A DNA stretch of 64,000 bases from Anaeramoeba flamelloides. Taxonomy: Eukaryota; Metamonada; Anaeramoebidae. The stretch spans positions 8,122,001-8,186,000 of the forward strand of contig JANTQA010000047.1 in NCBI GenBank assembly GCA_027625915.1. The letters are read 5' to 3'. Below are positions 12,010-22,190 of this stretch, piece by piece. The notes below the pieces were generated by a model that made no database searches, was not told where the DNA came from, and saw nothing but the letters and a program-made list of their open reading frames with translations. The position numbers and the translations under genes are program-made. Positions within the stretch are counted from its first letter, which is position 1; every line of letters begins with the position of its first letter.

Positions 12010-12563
12010 ATATAAACTCTTTTTCAGTCAAAGGAGGGCAGTTTTATTGAAGAAATAGAATATATTTTATGAGTTTAATTCATTATTCTTCTCAAAACAA
12101 AATTTCAAATTTTAAGATCATAATCATTTTTTCTCATTTTGCCATTTTTTTTTTTTTTCATTTTTGCTTTGTACTTATTTTTTCTTCTTTTTCTATTCTT
12201 TTTTAAAAAAGTAAATTTGAAAAAAAGTATTAAAACTTCAAATTACCATTAAGAAAAGTGAGTATTTGTATGTTATTTTACAATTCATATATTTACAAGT
12301 AACAAATCTTATTGTCAAAAAGATAAATTTTCGAAAGAAATTTAGAAATTTAGCTCGAGACGTTCCAATAAAAAGTACCCAAAAAAATTTTTTAACATTT
12401 TTTTTTTTTTTGAAATTTATGGATTTTTCAGGCTTTTCTTTTATGATTATCGACTCTAATATGAAGTTTATTATTTCTCGTATTTCTAAAGAATCTAAGT
12501 TTGGTTGGTTCTTATAAATAAAGTGAATTTTTTACTTTTGGTTATCCGCTTGTAGTGAAATAG

Positions 12564-12570
<7 letters not shown>
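12010..12570 (+). repeat. Dispersed repeat D, copy 1
   Basis: Co-linear with 20588-21150 in the same orientation. Both begin AAACTCTTTTTCAGT, share TATGAGTTTAATTCATTATT, GAAATTTATGGATTTTTCAGG or a variant, and AGTTTATTATTTC, and end in AATAAAGTGA plus a GC-richer tail. The 83-codon frame at 12266-12517 is not conserved in the second copy, so I do not call a gene. Confidence 0.7.

Positions 12571-12598
<28 letters not shown>
12564..12598. repeat. AT microsatellite
   Basis: About 17 AT dinucleotides directly at the end of dispersed repeat D. Confidence 0.9.
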
Positions 12599-12600
<2 letters not shown>

Positions 12601-13057
12601 ATTTCAATTAATACATAATAAGGAGACAAAAACAACAAATTTATTATCTTTTACTTTCTCAATAATATTTTTTTTCAAGTAAACATTGTATTAAGGAGAA
12701 TTAAGGGTGTAATGTTAGCTAATTATAAGATATTTCTTAAAAATTTTACTTATGATTGTTTTAAATTTAAAATTGATTGTTTTTATATTTTCATTACTGT
12801 AGTTTCTTTTCTTTTTGTAGAAAGATATTGAATATGATGTACTCTTTTAAAAAGAAAAAAAATTATTCTTTTTAATTGGAAAAGAATTAGCTTTGAGAAA
12901 AATAATATTTTTTTCAAATCATTTGGTGCTTTCTATAACAGTTCAAATTGTTAAAGGCAGTTAAGATTTCTTTCATATGTCATCTTAATTTCAGCACTCT
13001 CCAATTGAAGTAGTTCTAATGAACCTTGTAGACTTTGATAACTTATTTATACAAATT

Positions 13058-13466
13058 AAAAAGTGTTTTTCTTTTTTTTTTTTCTCCATTAAAGAGTGGG
13101 TACTAAAAGTCAACCTGTTTGCCCGAATCCCTAATTTGAATTAGAGATATTGTTGAACCAAGTGAGAGCTGGTCATTTCTCCCAAAAATCGGATCCGCTC
13201 CATAAATTGAGAGGGATTTTGTTCCAATTCCGTTCAGTTTTATAATAGTCAAAAAGATTCAATTCGGTCAAACGATTTCCTCAAAGAATTAGTGGTTCTA
13301 AGAAGCATAAGCCCGATTTTTAATTAAAATTACACCGTGGTGGCTATTTGAGAAAATGGTAAACAATAAGAAATAATGGTTAAGGGAATAGAACCCCGGC
13401 CTTCAGATTGTACACTGGGTTGTGTTTCCACTTGCCCATACCGGTTCTCAAAAAGTGTTTTTCTTT
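13058..13466 (-). mobile_element. tRNA-derived SINE with target duplications
   Basis: A GC-richer block of about 375 bp (13075-13449) is bounded by a 17-bp direct repeat, AAAAAGTGTTTTTCTTT, at 13058-13074 and 13450-13466. On the minus strand the element begins GAGAACCGGTA, then carries an A-box-like TGGGCAAGTGG and, about 44 nt on, a B-box-like GGTTCTATTCC. That spacing is normal for a tRNA. It ends in a run of A (T at 13072-13083 on the plus strand) next to the duplication. The acceptor stem does not pair well, so it is a tRNA-derived head, not a working tRNA. No second copy was noticed in this window. The SINE reading is inference from these parts. Confidence 0.7.
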
Positions 13467-13489
13467 GTTCTAGAAGAGGTTTATGGATT

Positions 13490-14090
13490 CATTAATAAAG
13501 AAACAGGTAATAACAAATAAATAAAACTGATATTGGGTTATAAAAGTTCTGCTATTAAAAAAAAATAGTCTTAAAACAAAAAAGATGAAATATTCAAATT
13601 TATCTTAAAAATACAGAAAATAAATTCTGACAAATTTGTGAAATATCCTCAAAGAATATTAAAAAATTTTATAAATACAATAAAATTAACTAAAATTTTG
13701 AACACAGATAATTTATAATTTTAGAATTTCTAAAAAAATCAAGTAGTGTATCTTCAAAATTAATTTTTCCTTAGTTATACTATTGGGTCGTGAATTGGAT
13801 GTTGTCTTGGAACAAGAAGAAAAAAGCAAGGTTCTGGTGTAATTCAAAAAACCAGTTTATATTTTTTCCTCTTCATAAATATAGTGTTTGAAAAAGAATT
13901 AAGAGGTAAATTTATTCATTCTCTATAGCACCAAGTCAAAGAATTATTAAAAAAAAAAATACAATCACCTTAAAAATTAATACATTCATCTTAAAAATAA
14001 ATTCAAAAGTAGATTTGGGATAACAGATTTAATTGGCAAAAAGTTTGTTAACTTTTTACCAGTCTATGTAATTAATCTCGTCTTATCAGT
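13490..14090 (+). mobile_element. Partial family T element
   Basis: Segments here align with the interior of the 41.3-42.5 kb element: 13530-13640 with about 41775-41880, and 13775-13865 with 42033-42120. The second segment reads YYWVVNWMLSWNKKKKARFW here and YYMVDDWILPWNKKKKKARI there. A shared reading frame argues for a common, probably transposon-encoded, protein. Terminal repeats are not preserved in this copy. Confidence 0.45.
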
Positions 14091-14222
14091 GAAAAAAATA
14101 CTCCTCTTTTAATGTAGGTGTTTATTTCTGACATTGCGGAGAATTGAGATGAAGATTCTGTTCTAAGAAATCTAATTTCATTTTTTTATAAATCAACAAC
14201 TTGCTTGTTAATAAAAATAAAT

Positions 14223-14462
14223 ATGGAAGAAATCTCAGCAAAACCAACACTTTACATTAATGGCTTAAATGGCAAAATTAAAAAAAATGAAATGACTCAT
14301 CAGTTATACGGGATTTTCCATGAGTATGGGAAGATCGTTAATATTTCTATTAAAAGAACAAAACAAATGAGAGAGCAAGCTTTTATTTCTTTTAGTGATA
14401 CAAACTCTGCCGCAACAGCAATGAAAAAACTTCAAAACACGATCTTTAACCAAAACCCTCTT
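14223..14462 (+). CDS. SNRPB2: U1A/U2B'' exon 1 (RRM1)
   Basis: This exon has 80 codons, from the ATG to FNQNPL, then the donor GTAAGT. It holds nearly all of RRM1. Reading through gives a false extension rich in phenylalanine; the 128-bp intron removes it. The acceptor AAAAAG at 14590 is unusually purine-rich but is fixed by the conserved KISFAKT that follows. Confidence 0.85.
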
Positions 14463-17400
14463 GTAAGTCATCTTGTAATTAAACACAACAAGTCTTTTAC
14501 TTTGTTACTAATCATGCCCAACAACTTTTTTTGTTTTTTTTTTTTTGAAATCTTTTTTTTTTACTTTTTCTTATTCGCCAAATTAAAAAGAAAATTTCTT
14601 TTGCAAAAACACCTTCTTATGAAGTTATGAGAAGAAATGGGTCTGGGTTTCAATTTAAAAGGACAAGAAGAAAAAGTAAGAGTTTCTTTAATTTCTTTAA
14701 TTCTTTATGCTTATTAATTTTTTTTTTTTTTTTATTCTTTTTTTTGTTAATTGAAAGGTGCGTCTATCTTTGAATGAAAAACAATAAAAAAACAAATCGT
14801 TAAAAAAAAAGAGAATTTTAGTTCACTTTTCTTTACCTTTAAAGAGGTCACTTTTTTTTCATTAGTGCTGTAAACAAAACGTTAATAGTTCAACATTTTT
14901 CCAAATCTTCTGAAACAAACATTTTCAAAGGGAATGAATTGGCTTGAAAAGAAATTTGCTTTACTCAAATTTTTTACCACGATTCTTTTTTTTTGATTTA
15001 AAGCAGTAGAAAGGCTTTAAAAGTGGCAAGAGTTCAATTCTATTGATAAAAAAACATTGTTTTTGTTTAAAAGAATTATTTTCAAATTCATTCAATTTTT
15101 TTTCCGAGTTAGATGAAGCGAGAAGAAAAATAAAAAAAGCGTGTGACTAAAATGATGAGTGTCTGCACGTTTTATTGAATTTTAGTTTCAAAAAGCCGAT
15201 AAAAGTTTGATCAAACAAAATTTTTTGAAAAAGAAAAAAATAAAAGGAACAATGCCTCTTGTTAAATGATTTTTTTTATTAATTGAGTAAAGGTTGAGTG
15301 GAAACTTTCTCGTTTTTCTTTTTTTTTTCAAATTATTGTTGTTTCTTCTTTATTTTATTTTATTGCTTTTTTGTTTCATTTTTCTTGTTCTTCATTCAAC
15401 TATTTTTTTTTTTCCATTACCAAACAAATATTCGACAAACTCTAAATTACTTGAAAATTCAGATCTATTTTCACAACCCGAAAACCATTTAACAATTCTA
15501 TCCCTTTTTCAGATAAATTCTTTTTGTTTTGTAGTCCTGAATTTTTATTGTTCACTTAACTCAATAAAAAACGAAAGTTTGATTTGTGCAAAAATAACAA
15601 AAAAATGAAATACTATAATATTTTTCATTTATATACCCTGAGGGGTGTTTTAATTACCTTTCAGATTTTTTTTTTTTTGATTTTAGCTTTTTACTCGAAA
15701 TTAAAGGGATCTAATTTTTCGGATTACCGTCCAAACCATAAATATGTGAATTTCAACAACTCTAGAAATTACATTTTTTTTCTCACTTGAAAATATTAGT
15801 AAAAATAGGAAAATATACTCCCATTTTACAGATAAATAGATAAATATTGAGTGGCCTTTAACCGTTCTAATTGGAATATTGATCATGTTATTCTGAATCT
15901 CTCAATTTTAACACTTTGACAAATGTATAAAGCAAAAAAATCCCAAAAAATGAAAAATTAATTGAGAAAATGACTGAAAACGATAATCTAATTTTGATAT
16001 TAAATTTTAAAAACAGAATCATTTTTATCAATTAAAAGTATTTTGAATGAATTTTAATTTGCAAAAGATATTTTGAATTTTTAACAAGTTTTCATGAAAT
16101 TATGAAAACTATTTTGTAAAATTATAAATCTTCTCAAAGTTTCCGAATTGAAAAAAAAATTTGAGAAAATTATTAAAGGAAAGATCTAAAGTAAATAAAA
16201 CTCTTATTTCATAAAAACAAAAGCAATTATCTTGTAAATGCTTTCTAATAAAATTAGAATTTATCTAAGGGAAAATCACAATAAATTTGATTTTCAATTT
16301 TCGGTCTTGTTATCAATTAATTTTTCATTTTTTGGGATTTTTTTGCTTTATACATTTGTCAAAGTGTTAAAATTGAGAGATTCAGAATAACATGATCAAT
16401 ATTCCAATTAGAACGGTTAAAGGCCACTCAATAATTTATCTATTTATCTGTAAAATGGGAGTATATTTTCCTATTTTTACTAATATTTTCAATTGATCAG
16501 AAAAATGGAATTACTAGGGTTTTTGAAATTAACTGGTTTTTGGCTTTACTATTAATTATCTTAAAAACAGCTGTAATAATTACATAATATTCAATTCCTC
16601 TTTATTTAAATTTAAGTGTCTAGTCATCACCATGGAATTTCCCTAATAACTAAAGAGGTAATTACCTTCTAAAAATGAAAGTGAAAGTAGACTTTGTTTG
16701 GTACTAAAAATTTTGATAAATAAAAATTTCAAAGGATATCGTAGAATTGCACTTCTTTTGGTTGAAAAAATCAAAAAATAACAAACATAAATCGCAGAAT
16801 CTCATTGACAAAAAATGCAATTCATAAAAAAAAGTTTTCCGTATATCAAAGAAAAAAATTCACAGAATATCAACGACAAAAAAGTAATTAACCGAAAAAA
16901 AAGTTGAAAAGGATCTTCAATTACAAAAATACAAAGCTTTTAAAAAAATCCAAATTTTTCTAGTTTTATATTTTCAAATGCTTATATTTATTCAGTTTGG
17001 AGCAAATCGTTTTTTTTATAGTACAAAACCGATTCAATTCAATTTATGGTTTTTTTAAAACCCTTTATATTTTAATCAAATTTAGGGATTTTATTATATT
17101 TTTTTGTATAAAAACGTTTCAATTTTAAAAATACAAAAAATGGAAAAAAAAAATCTAGTAGATCTCAAAAATTGTCCCAATAGTTTTGTTTATTGAATGC
17201 TCACAATTACCAATACCAGATACCCCTATTAGACTCCCTTACTAATAGGATGGCCATTCAAATAACACGTGAGTTAAGAATAAGAATTTTTTTTTCTTTT
17301 AGGTTTTTCTTCTTCTTCTTTTTTTTTTCTTTTGCTTTTTTTCTTTTGTCTTCCTTAGTTTCCCAAATCTTGTTTTCTTAAAATTCCAGTGCATGATACT

Positions 17401-20400
17401 GACTCAAAAGTATTTGCCCAGTTCAGATACCAACTAGACAAATTGGACGGAAAGCTTGATTTCATTCGACTTCAAATCACTTCAGTTGAATTCAGTTTCT
17501 TCGGGTAAGTTCAATGCTTAAGATCTAATCAGAAAAAGTTCAGTTTGTTGAAGATTATTTCCGAAACAAGTTTTTTCAATTCTTATAATAATTTTCTATC
17601 CTCTCCCGAACACTTAAAAAAAAAAAAAAATGTAAGATGAGAAATACAAAAAACGATAAAAAAGGAATTTGAAAAAAGTAAAATGTATAAAAAATAAAAT
17701 CGCCCAATAGTGGCATTTTGAAATTTACATAATTGGATTCAAAATTTCAATTAAATTTGATTTGATTTAAACTTGAAATTTACTGTTGCTACTATTACTA
17801 TCTTCAGAAAATCTCATCGATTTCTATTGTTGTTTTTTAGCGATATATCATACAATACTTGATAGTATGTTTTTAAATAGAAATTAGGCACCCATAAATA
17901 AAGATGAAAAATTTTCATCATAATGTCTTGTTCCTTAGGTATAATAACAAACATTCTTAAAACTCATCATCAACAATAAATTTCAAAAAAAAAGTTATAA
18001 TTTTAATTATTCCAAATTATCAATTTTTAAAAATTTTTTTTCCTTTAAAGTTTAAAAATACTTTTTATTGATTTTTTCTTTTCAGAACAAATAGGAAGTT
18101 TATTCCTCTTTAAATAAAACCAATCAAATTTTCAATTTTAAAAATACTAGTTTTTTAATAATTTGTTCTAAAGATGATACTGACAAATTCTGGTTATGGT
18201 TTTACCAAATTGAAAGTTTAAAATCAATTTTCTTTTGATAAAAATTATTTTTGAAAGTTCTAAATTGAATTTGCCCCAGCTTTAAATAATTACCACTAAT
18301 AGTTCAAAAATAGTCAGATTTATATTAATTATGAATGTTAATTTTTTTTTTCAAGATTCAAAAATGAGGGATCGAAAGCCTAACAAATCCTCTTTGAAAT
18401 AAGCACAATATTTTCAGCCACAATGATATTCAAAATTTTCCCCATTTTTTTTAATTTTTGTATTAAAGGAGAAAATAACCGTTCTTATAAATTCAAGATG
18501 TAATTTATATTCTCATAATTCTCAAATAAATAAATTCCTTCATAGTCATTTCTTTTTTTTCATTTTTATTTTCATATCTTTTCTTTTTATCCTATTTACC
18601 ATTTTAATATAAATTAAACTAAAAAAATTTACCTTTTTCTTAAATTTGAATAATTAATTAAACAGTTAACCAAGAAAGAAGCAAACGACGGAAACAGTTA
18701 GAAAAAGAACAAAGTGAAAAATCAAGTCAAAAATCTGTTGAAAATGAAACACCAACATCAATTTTATTTCTTGAAAATTTACCAGAAGATGCAAATATTG
18801 AATTTATAAACATTCTTTTCGAAAAGTAAGTTTAATTTTGATTTTAATTCTTTTTATTTTATTTTTTCTAAATTTTGATATACCATCCCGAAAATTTTTG
18901 AAAATTAACCTTTAAACAAAAATCTATCAATACCCTTGAATAATAAATTAGATGTATTTTGAAAAAAATATTATATCTTTAATATCATTGGGAATTTAAA
19001 TTTTCAATTAATGAACATTTCATGAATAAATTACTATTAATAATAAGTAAAAATTAATTTAATTAAAATTATGATTTAAACTAAAATTACAAAAACAAAA
19101 AATTTTTTTTACAAAAGTAGAAAAATGAAAAAAAATAACTTGCTAAAAACCGATTGTTTGAGTTTTGAATTGGTAAAATTTCTTTTGAAAAAATGATTTT
19201 TTATTTCTTTATTGAGAAAAGGAAGTAAATAAAGAAAATTTTATCAAATAAAAAAAGAGAAGAAGAAAAATAATTAAAGTGTTAATATAAAAAAATGATA
19301 ATATCATTTGCCTGACCAAATATCAAAACCTAGACACTTTTTGTTAGGTTTTTTTAATAGTTGAAAAGAAAATTTAAATAATTTTCTTTTTATTTCTCAA
19401 ATTTCAGAAAAGTGCCATTAAAATTTTTTTTGTTTTTGTTTATTCCGAAAATTAATAGATTATTAGAATCAAATAGAAAACTTCAAGAAAATCGCCGTTA
19501 GCTTTTCCAGAATTCACACGAGGTGCAAAAATACTCTAGAAAGATTATCAATAATTAATAAAAATTCCACAATCTCTGATTAATAATTGGTATTCCACTG
19601 GCTTTAAGTTATTTTTTTTTTAATTCAAAAGAATTGAGCAAAATGAAAGATTTTACTTCATTCTTTTAAATTAAAAAAAAACGAGACACTACCTCTCGGA
19701 GTGGGGGATTAGATGCCCTAATTTATATATATATTTTTTAATATTAAAAGTATTTTTTTATTTTCAATTTTTTTTATTGTTTTTTCTTTATTATCTAAAG
19801 TAAAAAATGATTTTATATTAAAATAAATTAATTTTTTTTTTTTTTTACTTGCCGAAAAATCTTTTAATATATATATTTCAATCAAAACATTTTAAAATTA
19901 TTTTAAATATCTATTTATATGTTTTCACATGTAAAAAACAATGATAATTCTCTTTTAAGAAGAACTACTTTCTTCTTTTCTTCTGTAATTATGATAAAGT
20001 TTAAAATGGTGTTTTTTTTTTTTTTTTTATATTGATAAATAAATATCAAAATTTTTACAGAAAAAATAATAATTTGATTTTTTTTTTTTCCTCAAAAGTT
20101 TAAAAATACTTTTTATTGATTTTTTCTTTTCAGGAAAAATAGGAAGTTTACTTCTCTTAAAATAACATCAATCAAAAAGAATAATTTTTAATTTAATTTT
20201 CAAATATCTTTTAATATTTATCATTTATTCCATACTTATTATTATTTCTTTTCCTTTATTATTAATGTCACTCTACTTGTTTAGTTTTAAAGGTTTTGTA
20301 CAATCAAGGCTGATACCAAATCAATCTGGATATGCATTTGTTGAATTTTCAAATGAATCTGATGCACAAGAAGCAAAAAAAAACATGAACAATTTCAAAT

Positions 20401-20444
20401 TACCTGGTGATATATTATTAAAGATTTCATTTGCAAATGTTTAA
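14223..20444 (+). CDS. SNRPB2: U1A/U2B''-type spliceosomal RNA-binding protein (four exons)
   Basis: Exons 14223-14462, 14591-14675, 18666-18825 and 20285-20444 join in frame (240+85+160+160 nt) to a 214-residue protein, close to the roughly 225 residues of U2B''. RRM1 has RNP2 LYINGL and RNP1 REQAFISF, followed by KISFAKTPSYEVMRR, which matches the U1A/U2B'' strand and helix after RRM1. A short basic linker follows. RRM2 starts TSILFLENLPEDANIEF, as in U2B'', and ends FKLPGDILLKISFANV. The family binds U1 or U2 snRNA stem-loops in the nucleus; many protists have one protein for both, so U1A is the alternative name. The start at MEEISAKP is the first ATG with the RRM in frame. All introns are GT-AG. 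Intron 2 is 3990 bp and intron 3 is 1459 bp. Confidence 0.88.
14591..14675 (+). CDS. SNRPB2: U1A/U2B'' exon 2
   Basis: It encodes KISFAKTPSYEVMRRNGSGF and a basic FKRTRRK, ending with one base of a split codon before GTAAGA. The human homologue has MRIQYAKTDSDIISKMRGTF at this place. Confidence 0.83.
15417..15790 (+). pseudogene. Coding-like islands inside U1A/U2B'' intron 2
   Basis: Two short open segments have codon variety unlike the surrounding T-tracts. One reads STNSKLLENSDLFSQPENHL (about 15430-15490). The other, after TTGATTTTAG, reads FYSKLKGSNFSDYRPNHKYV and NFNNSRNY (about 15688-15775). The second abuts the left arm of an inverted-repeat element, as if that element had landed in it. 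They could be exons of a nested gene or fragments of a decayed one. The product is not recognised. Confidence 0.3.
15787..16492. repeat. Long inverted repeat, 179-bp arms
   Basis: The arm 15787-15965 is repeated as reverse complement at 16313-16492 with nearly perfect identity; one visible difference is an extra T near AATTTATC. The arms start TTGAAAATATTAGTAAAAAT and end AAAAATTAATTGA, and the spacer is about 347 bp. It is either a young fold-back transposon or a hairpin RNA source. It lies in intron 2 of the U1A/U2B'' gene, so it would be transcribed with the pre-mRNA. Confidence 0.85.
17187..17504 (+). pseudogene. Orphan exon pair in U1A/U2B'' intron 2
   Basis: A segment reading NAHNYQYQIPLLDSLTNRMA then IQIT ends at a donor, C|GTGAGT (17268/17269). 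After 121 bp with a T-rich tract and CCAG, a second exon (17390-17504) reads HDTDSKVFAQFRYQLDKLDG, then KLDFIRLQITSVEFSFFG, and ends at a donor GTAAGT. The frame is kept across the splice (C+TG gives Leu). No start or further exon was found. A decayed inverted relative lies at about 21480-21645. The family is not recognised. It could be an alternative exon, a nested gene or a trapped fragment. Confidence 0.4.
18030..18135 (+). repeat. Intronic direct repeat, copy 1
   Basis: AAGTTTAAAAATACTTTTTA and TTGATTTTTTCTTTTCAG followed by AAATAGGAAGTTTA are shared with 20080-20190 in the next intron. Both copies lie a few hundred bases before a real exon and each ends in an acceptor-like TTTTCAG. Confidence 0.7.
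18666..18825 (+). CDS. SNRPB2: U1A/U2B'' exon 3 (linker and start of RRM2)
   Basis: It completes the split isoleucine codon, then reads NQERSKRRKQLEKEQSEKSS (charged linker) and TSILFLENLPEDANIEFINI, and ends at a GTAAGT donor with two bases of the next codon. Confidence 0.85.
19490..19900 (-). mobile_element. Decayed Q retroposon copy with palindrome insert
   Basis: On the minus strand this matches the Q element (GGGCATCTAATCCCCCACTC, then GGTATTCCAC reversed as GTGGAATACC, then AATCTTTCTAGAG), but Q is interrupted at about 19598-19695 by a palindromic P-type module (AAGTTATTTTTTTTTTAATT to AAATTAAAAAAAAACGAG). Half a P3 module (GCTTTTCCAGAATTC) lies at the edge, near 19500. Confidence 0.55.
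20080..20190 (+). repeat. Intronic direct repeat, copy 2
   Basis: Second copy of the 18030-18135 sequence, including the TTTTCTTTTCAGG acceptor-like end, within U1A/U2B'' intron 3. Confidence 0.7.
20285..20444 (+). CDS. SNRPB2: U1A/U2B'' exon 4 (end of RRM2)
   Basis: After TTGTTTAG it completes an asparagine codon and reads FKGFVQSRLIPNQSGYAFVE, then FSNESDAQEAKKNMNNFKLP, to the stop TAA. RNP1 is GYAFVEF. The C-terminus LLKISFANV corresponds to the MKITYAKK end of the human protein. Confidence 0.87.
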
Positions 20445-20587
20445 AGTTATTTTTTATTTTTTACAAAAGTTATATAAATTCAAAAAAATCATCGGGACGA
20501 TAATCAAATAAAATTTAAAATAAAATTTTCATAATTATATTAAATTTTATTTTTGTTTTAAAAGTATTTTATTTTCTTAAGGGGTAA

Positions 20588-21150
20588 ATAAACTCTTTTT
20601 CAGTAAAAGGGGCCCAGTTTTATTCAAGATTATGAACACATTCTATGAGTTTAATTCATTATTTTTCTCAAACATAAATTTTTAATTCTGAGAATCAAAA
20701 TCAATTTTTTGTTTTTTGTTTTTTACTGTGATTTTTGCTTTTTTTTTTTTTGTATTTCTATTTTTTTTTTTATTTATTTTTCTCTAATAATTCAATTCAA
20801 AAAAAAAATGTTTGAAACTCCAATTTAACATTAAGAAAAGTTAGGCTTTGTATCTATCTTTTAAAATTCATACATTTACTATTAAAAAATCTTATTGTCA
20901 ACAATTTTAATTTCCTAAAGAAATAGTGAATTTTAGCATGAGACGTCCATTTTTTAAGAAGCCCAAAATTATTTTTAACATTTTTGTTTTTTTGAAATTT
21001 ATAGTTTGAACAGGCTTTTCTTTTATGATTATCTACTCTAATACGAAGTTTATTATTTGGTGTATTTCTAAACAATCTTAGTTTGGTTGATTCTTAAAAA
21101 TAAAGTGACTTTATCATTTTTGGCTGTTCCCTTTGAATGAAATGGTGTTT
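20588..21150 (+). repeat. Dispersed repeat D, copy 2
   Basis: A direct copy of 12010-12570, 8.6 kb away, diverged by eye at perhaps one base in six. It starts 140 bp after the U1A/U2B'' stop codon. The minus frame at 20854-21075 is not matched in copy 1. Confidence 0.7.
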
Positions 21151-21479
21151 AGATAAAGACAACTATCGTAATTATTAAAACAAATTATTGTGTTATAGCA
21201 AATAATTCATTATTTTTTAAATTGGAAGTACTAAAAAAAAATAAGAACTCAGAAAACAAAATAAAGCAAATTGTTTTAGGTGAGATCAAGCCTATATTTT
21301 CCTTTTTTTTTATAAAAAGACAATGATTAATATAATTAGCTTTCTTATGGAATTTCAAAAGATATTTTTAGACTTTTGACTTTATCCGAATTCCGTTTTT
21401 AAGTTGTTTTTCGAATCTCTCCTCATATTTAAATTCTTTGGCATAGGATAAAAAAACAAAATAATTATTCATATTATTC

Positions 21480-21645
21480 AGACTAGATCTTAAACAAACT
21501 CAACTTACTCTGATTAGATCTTAAAAAAATTGAACTTAACTAAAGAATATGAAGTAATTTGTTATCAACTGAAACCATGCTGAATTGATATTTCTGAAAA
21601 GTTTGTCGAGTCGGTATTTTGTACGAGGATTTTGGGAAAAGAAGA
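21480..21645 (-). pseudogene. Decayed inverted copy of the orphan exon
   Basis: Plus-strand CTGATTAGATCTTAA, then TTGAACTTA, TCAACTGAA and AAAGTTTGTCGAGTCGGTAT align with the reverse complement of 17400-17560 (CTGATTAGATCTTAAG, TTGAACTTACC, TCAACTGAAG, AATTTGTCTAGTTGGTAT). The frame of the orphan exon is lost here. Confidence 0.5.
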
Positions 21646-22103
21646 TTTTAGTAAACTTTCAAAATAAAAATAAAAATAAAAATCAAAACTAAAAATATTA
21701 GTGTTTTTTTACCAATATTTATATTTCATAAAAAAAAGGGGGGGAAGGGGGGTATATTATTCAAATACAGAACACGTAGATTATTAATTATCAAAATTGA
21801 ACCAATTTCAATTGTTTAGTATTAATGAAGAGTTTCTTGATGATTTTCATCTGTAAATGGGTGTTTATTTGTGGTTTTTAATGATTTTGAGAGGTTAAAT
21901 CAAAAAGATTATTATGCGATCAATAGTATTTTATACCTTAAATTGTAAGAAAATCCAAAATTGTAGGAAACCATCAACACTAAATTTATTTAAAGAATTG
22001 ATTCCTAATTCAATTTTAACCCAAAAGTTAAGTGGGGAATTTTTTGCCACTTAAAACATTTGACAAAAGTTGAATTGGTCTGTCCTAATGATAATTTTTT
22101 TTT

Positions 22104-22190
22104 AACAATCCTAACCAAATTACCTAACACATCATCCAAACCGCCTTACCCTACCCTAATCTAACTAGTCCAGTATATCTTAACCTTCCA
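22104..22190. repeat. C/A-rich, telomere-like degenerate stretch
   Basis: The plus strand shows CCGCCTTACCCTACCCTAAT, that is TTAGGGTAGGGTAAGG on the minus strand, flanked by other CTAAC-type words. It is the only place with clustered CCCTA words, and too short and irregular to call telomeric. Confidence 0.35.

Larger units (their letters stand above)
8447..13057. other. Intergenic region with repeats and a gene remnant
   Basis: This region lies downstream of SCYL2. It contains a hairpin (8876-8961), a decayed coding segment on the minus strand (9164-9404), TA runs (11203-11221 and 12564-12598), long T-tracts, and one copy of a 560-bp dispersed repeat (12010-12570). No intact gene was seen. 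Confidence 0.55.
14676..18665 (+). other. U1A/U2B'' intron 2 (giant, with inserts)
   Basis: GTAAGA to AACAG, 3990 bp. It contains coding-like islands (15417-15510, 15688-15790, 17187-17268, 17390-17504), a long inverted repeat (15787-16492) and one copy of a 100-bp repeat (18030-18135). The intron is defined by the reading frame of the flanking exons, not by transcript data. Confidence 0.75.

Noticed and set aside
13380-13450. Functional tRNA gene
   Set aside because: A and B boxes are present but the acceptor stem does not pair and the block is part of a larger retroposed element.
15294-15608. 104-codon frame starting at 15294 as a gene
   Set aside because: The first half is a T-tract product (poly-Phe/Leu) and the start is not an ATG; only the later island was kept, at low confidence.
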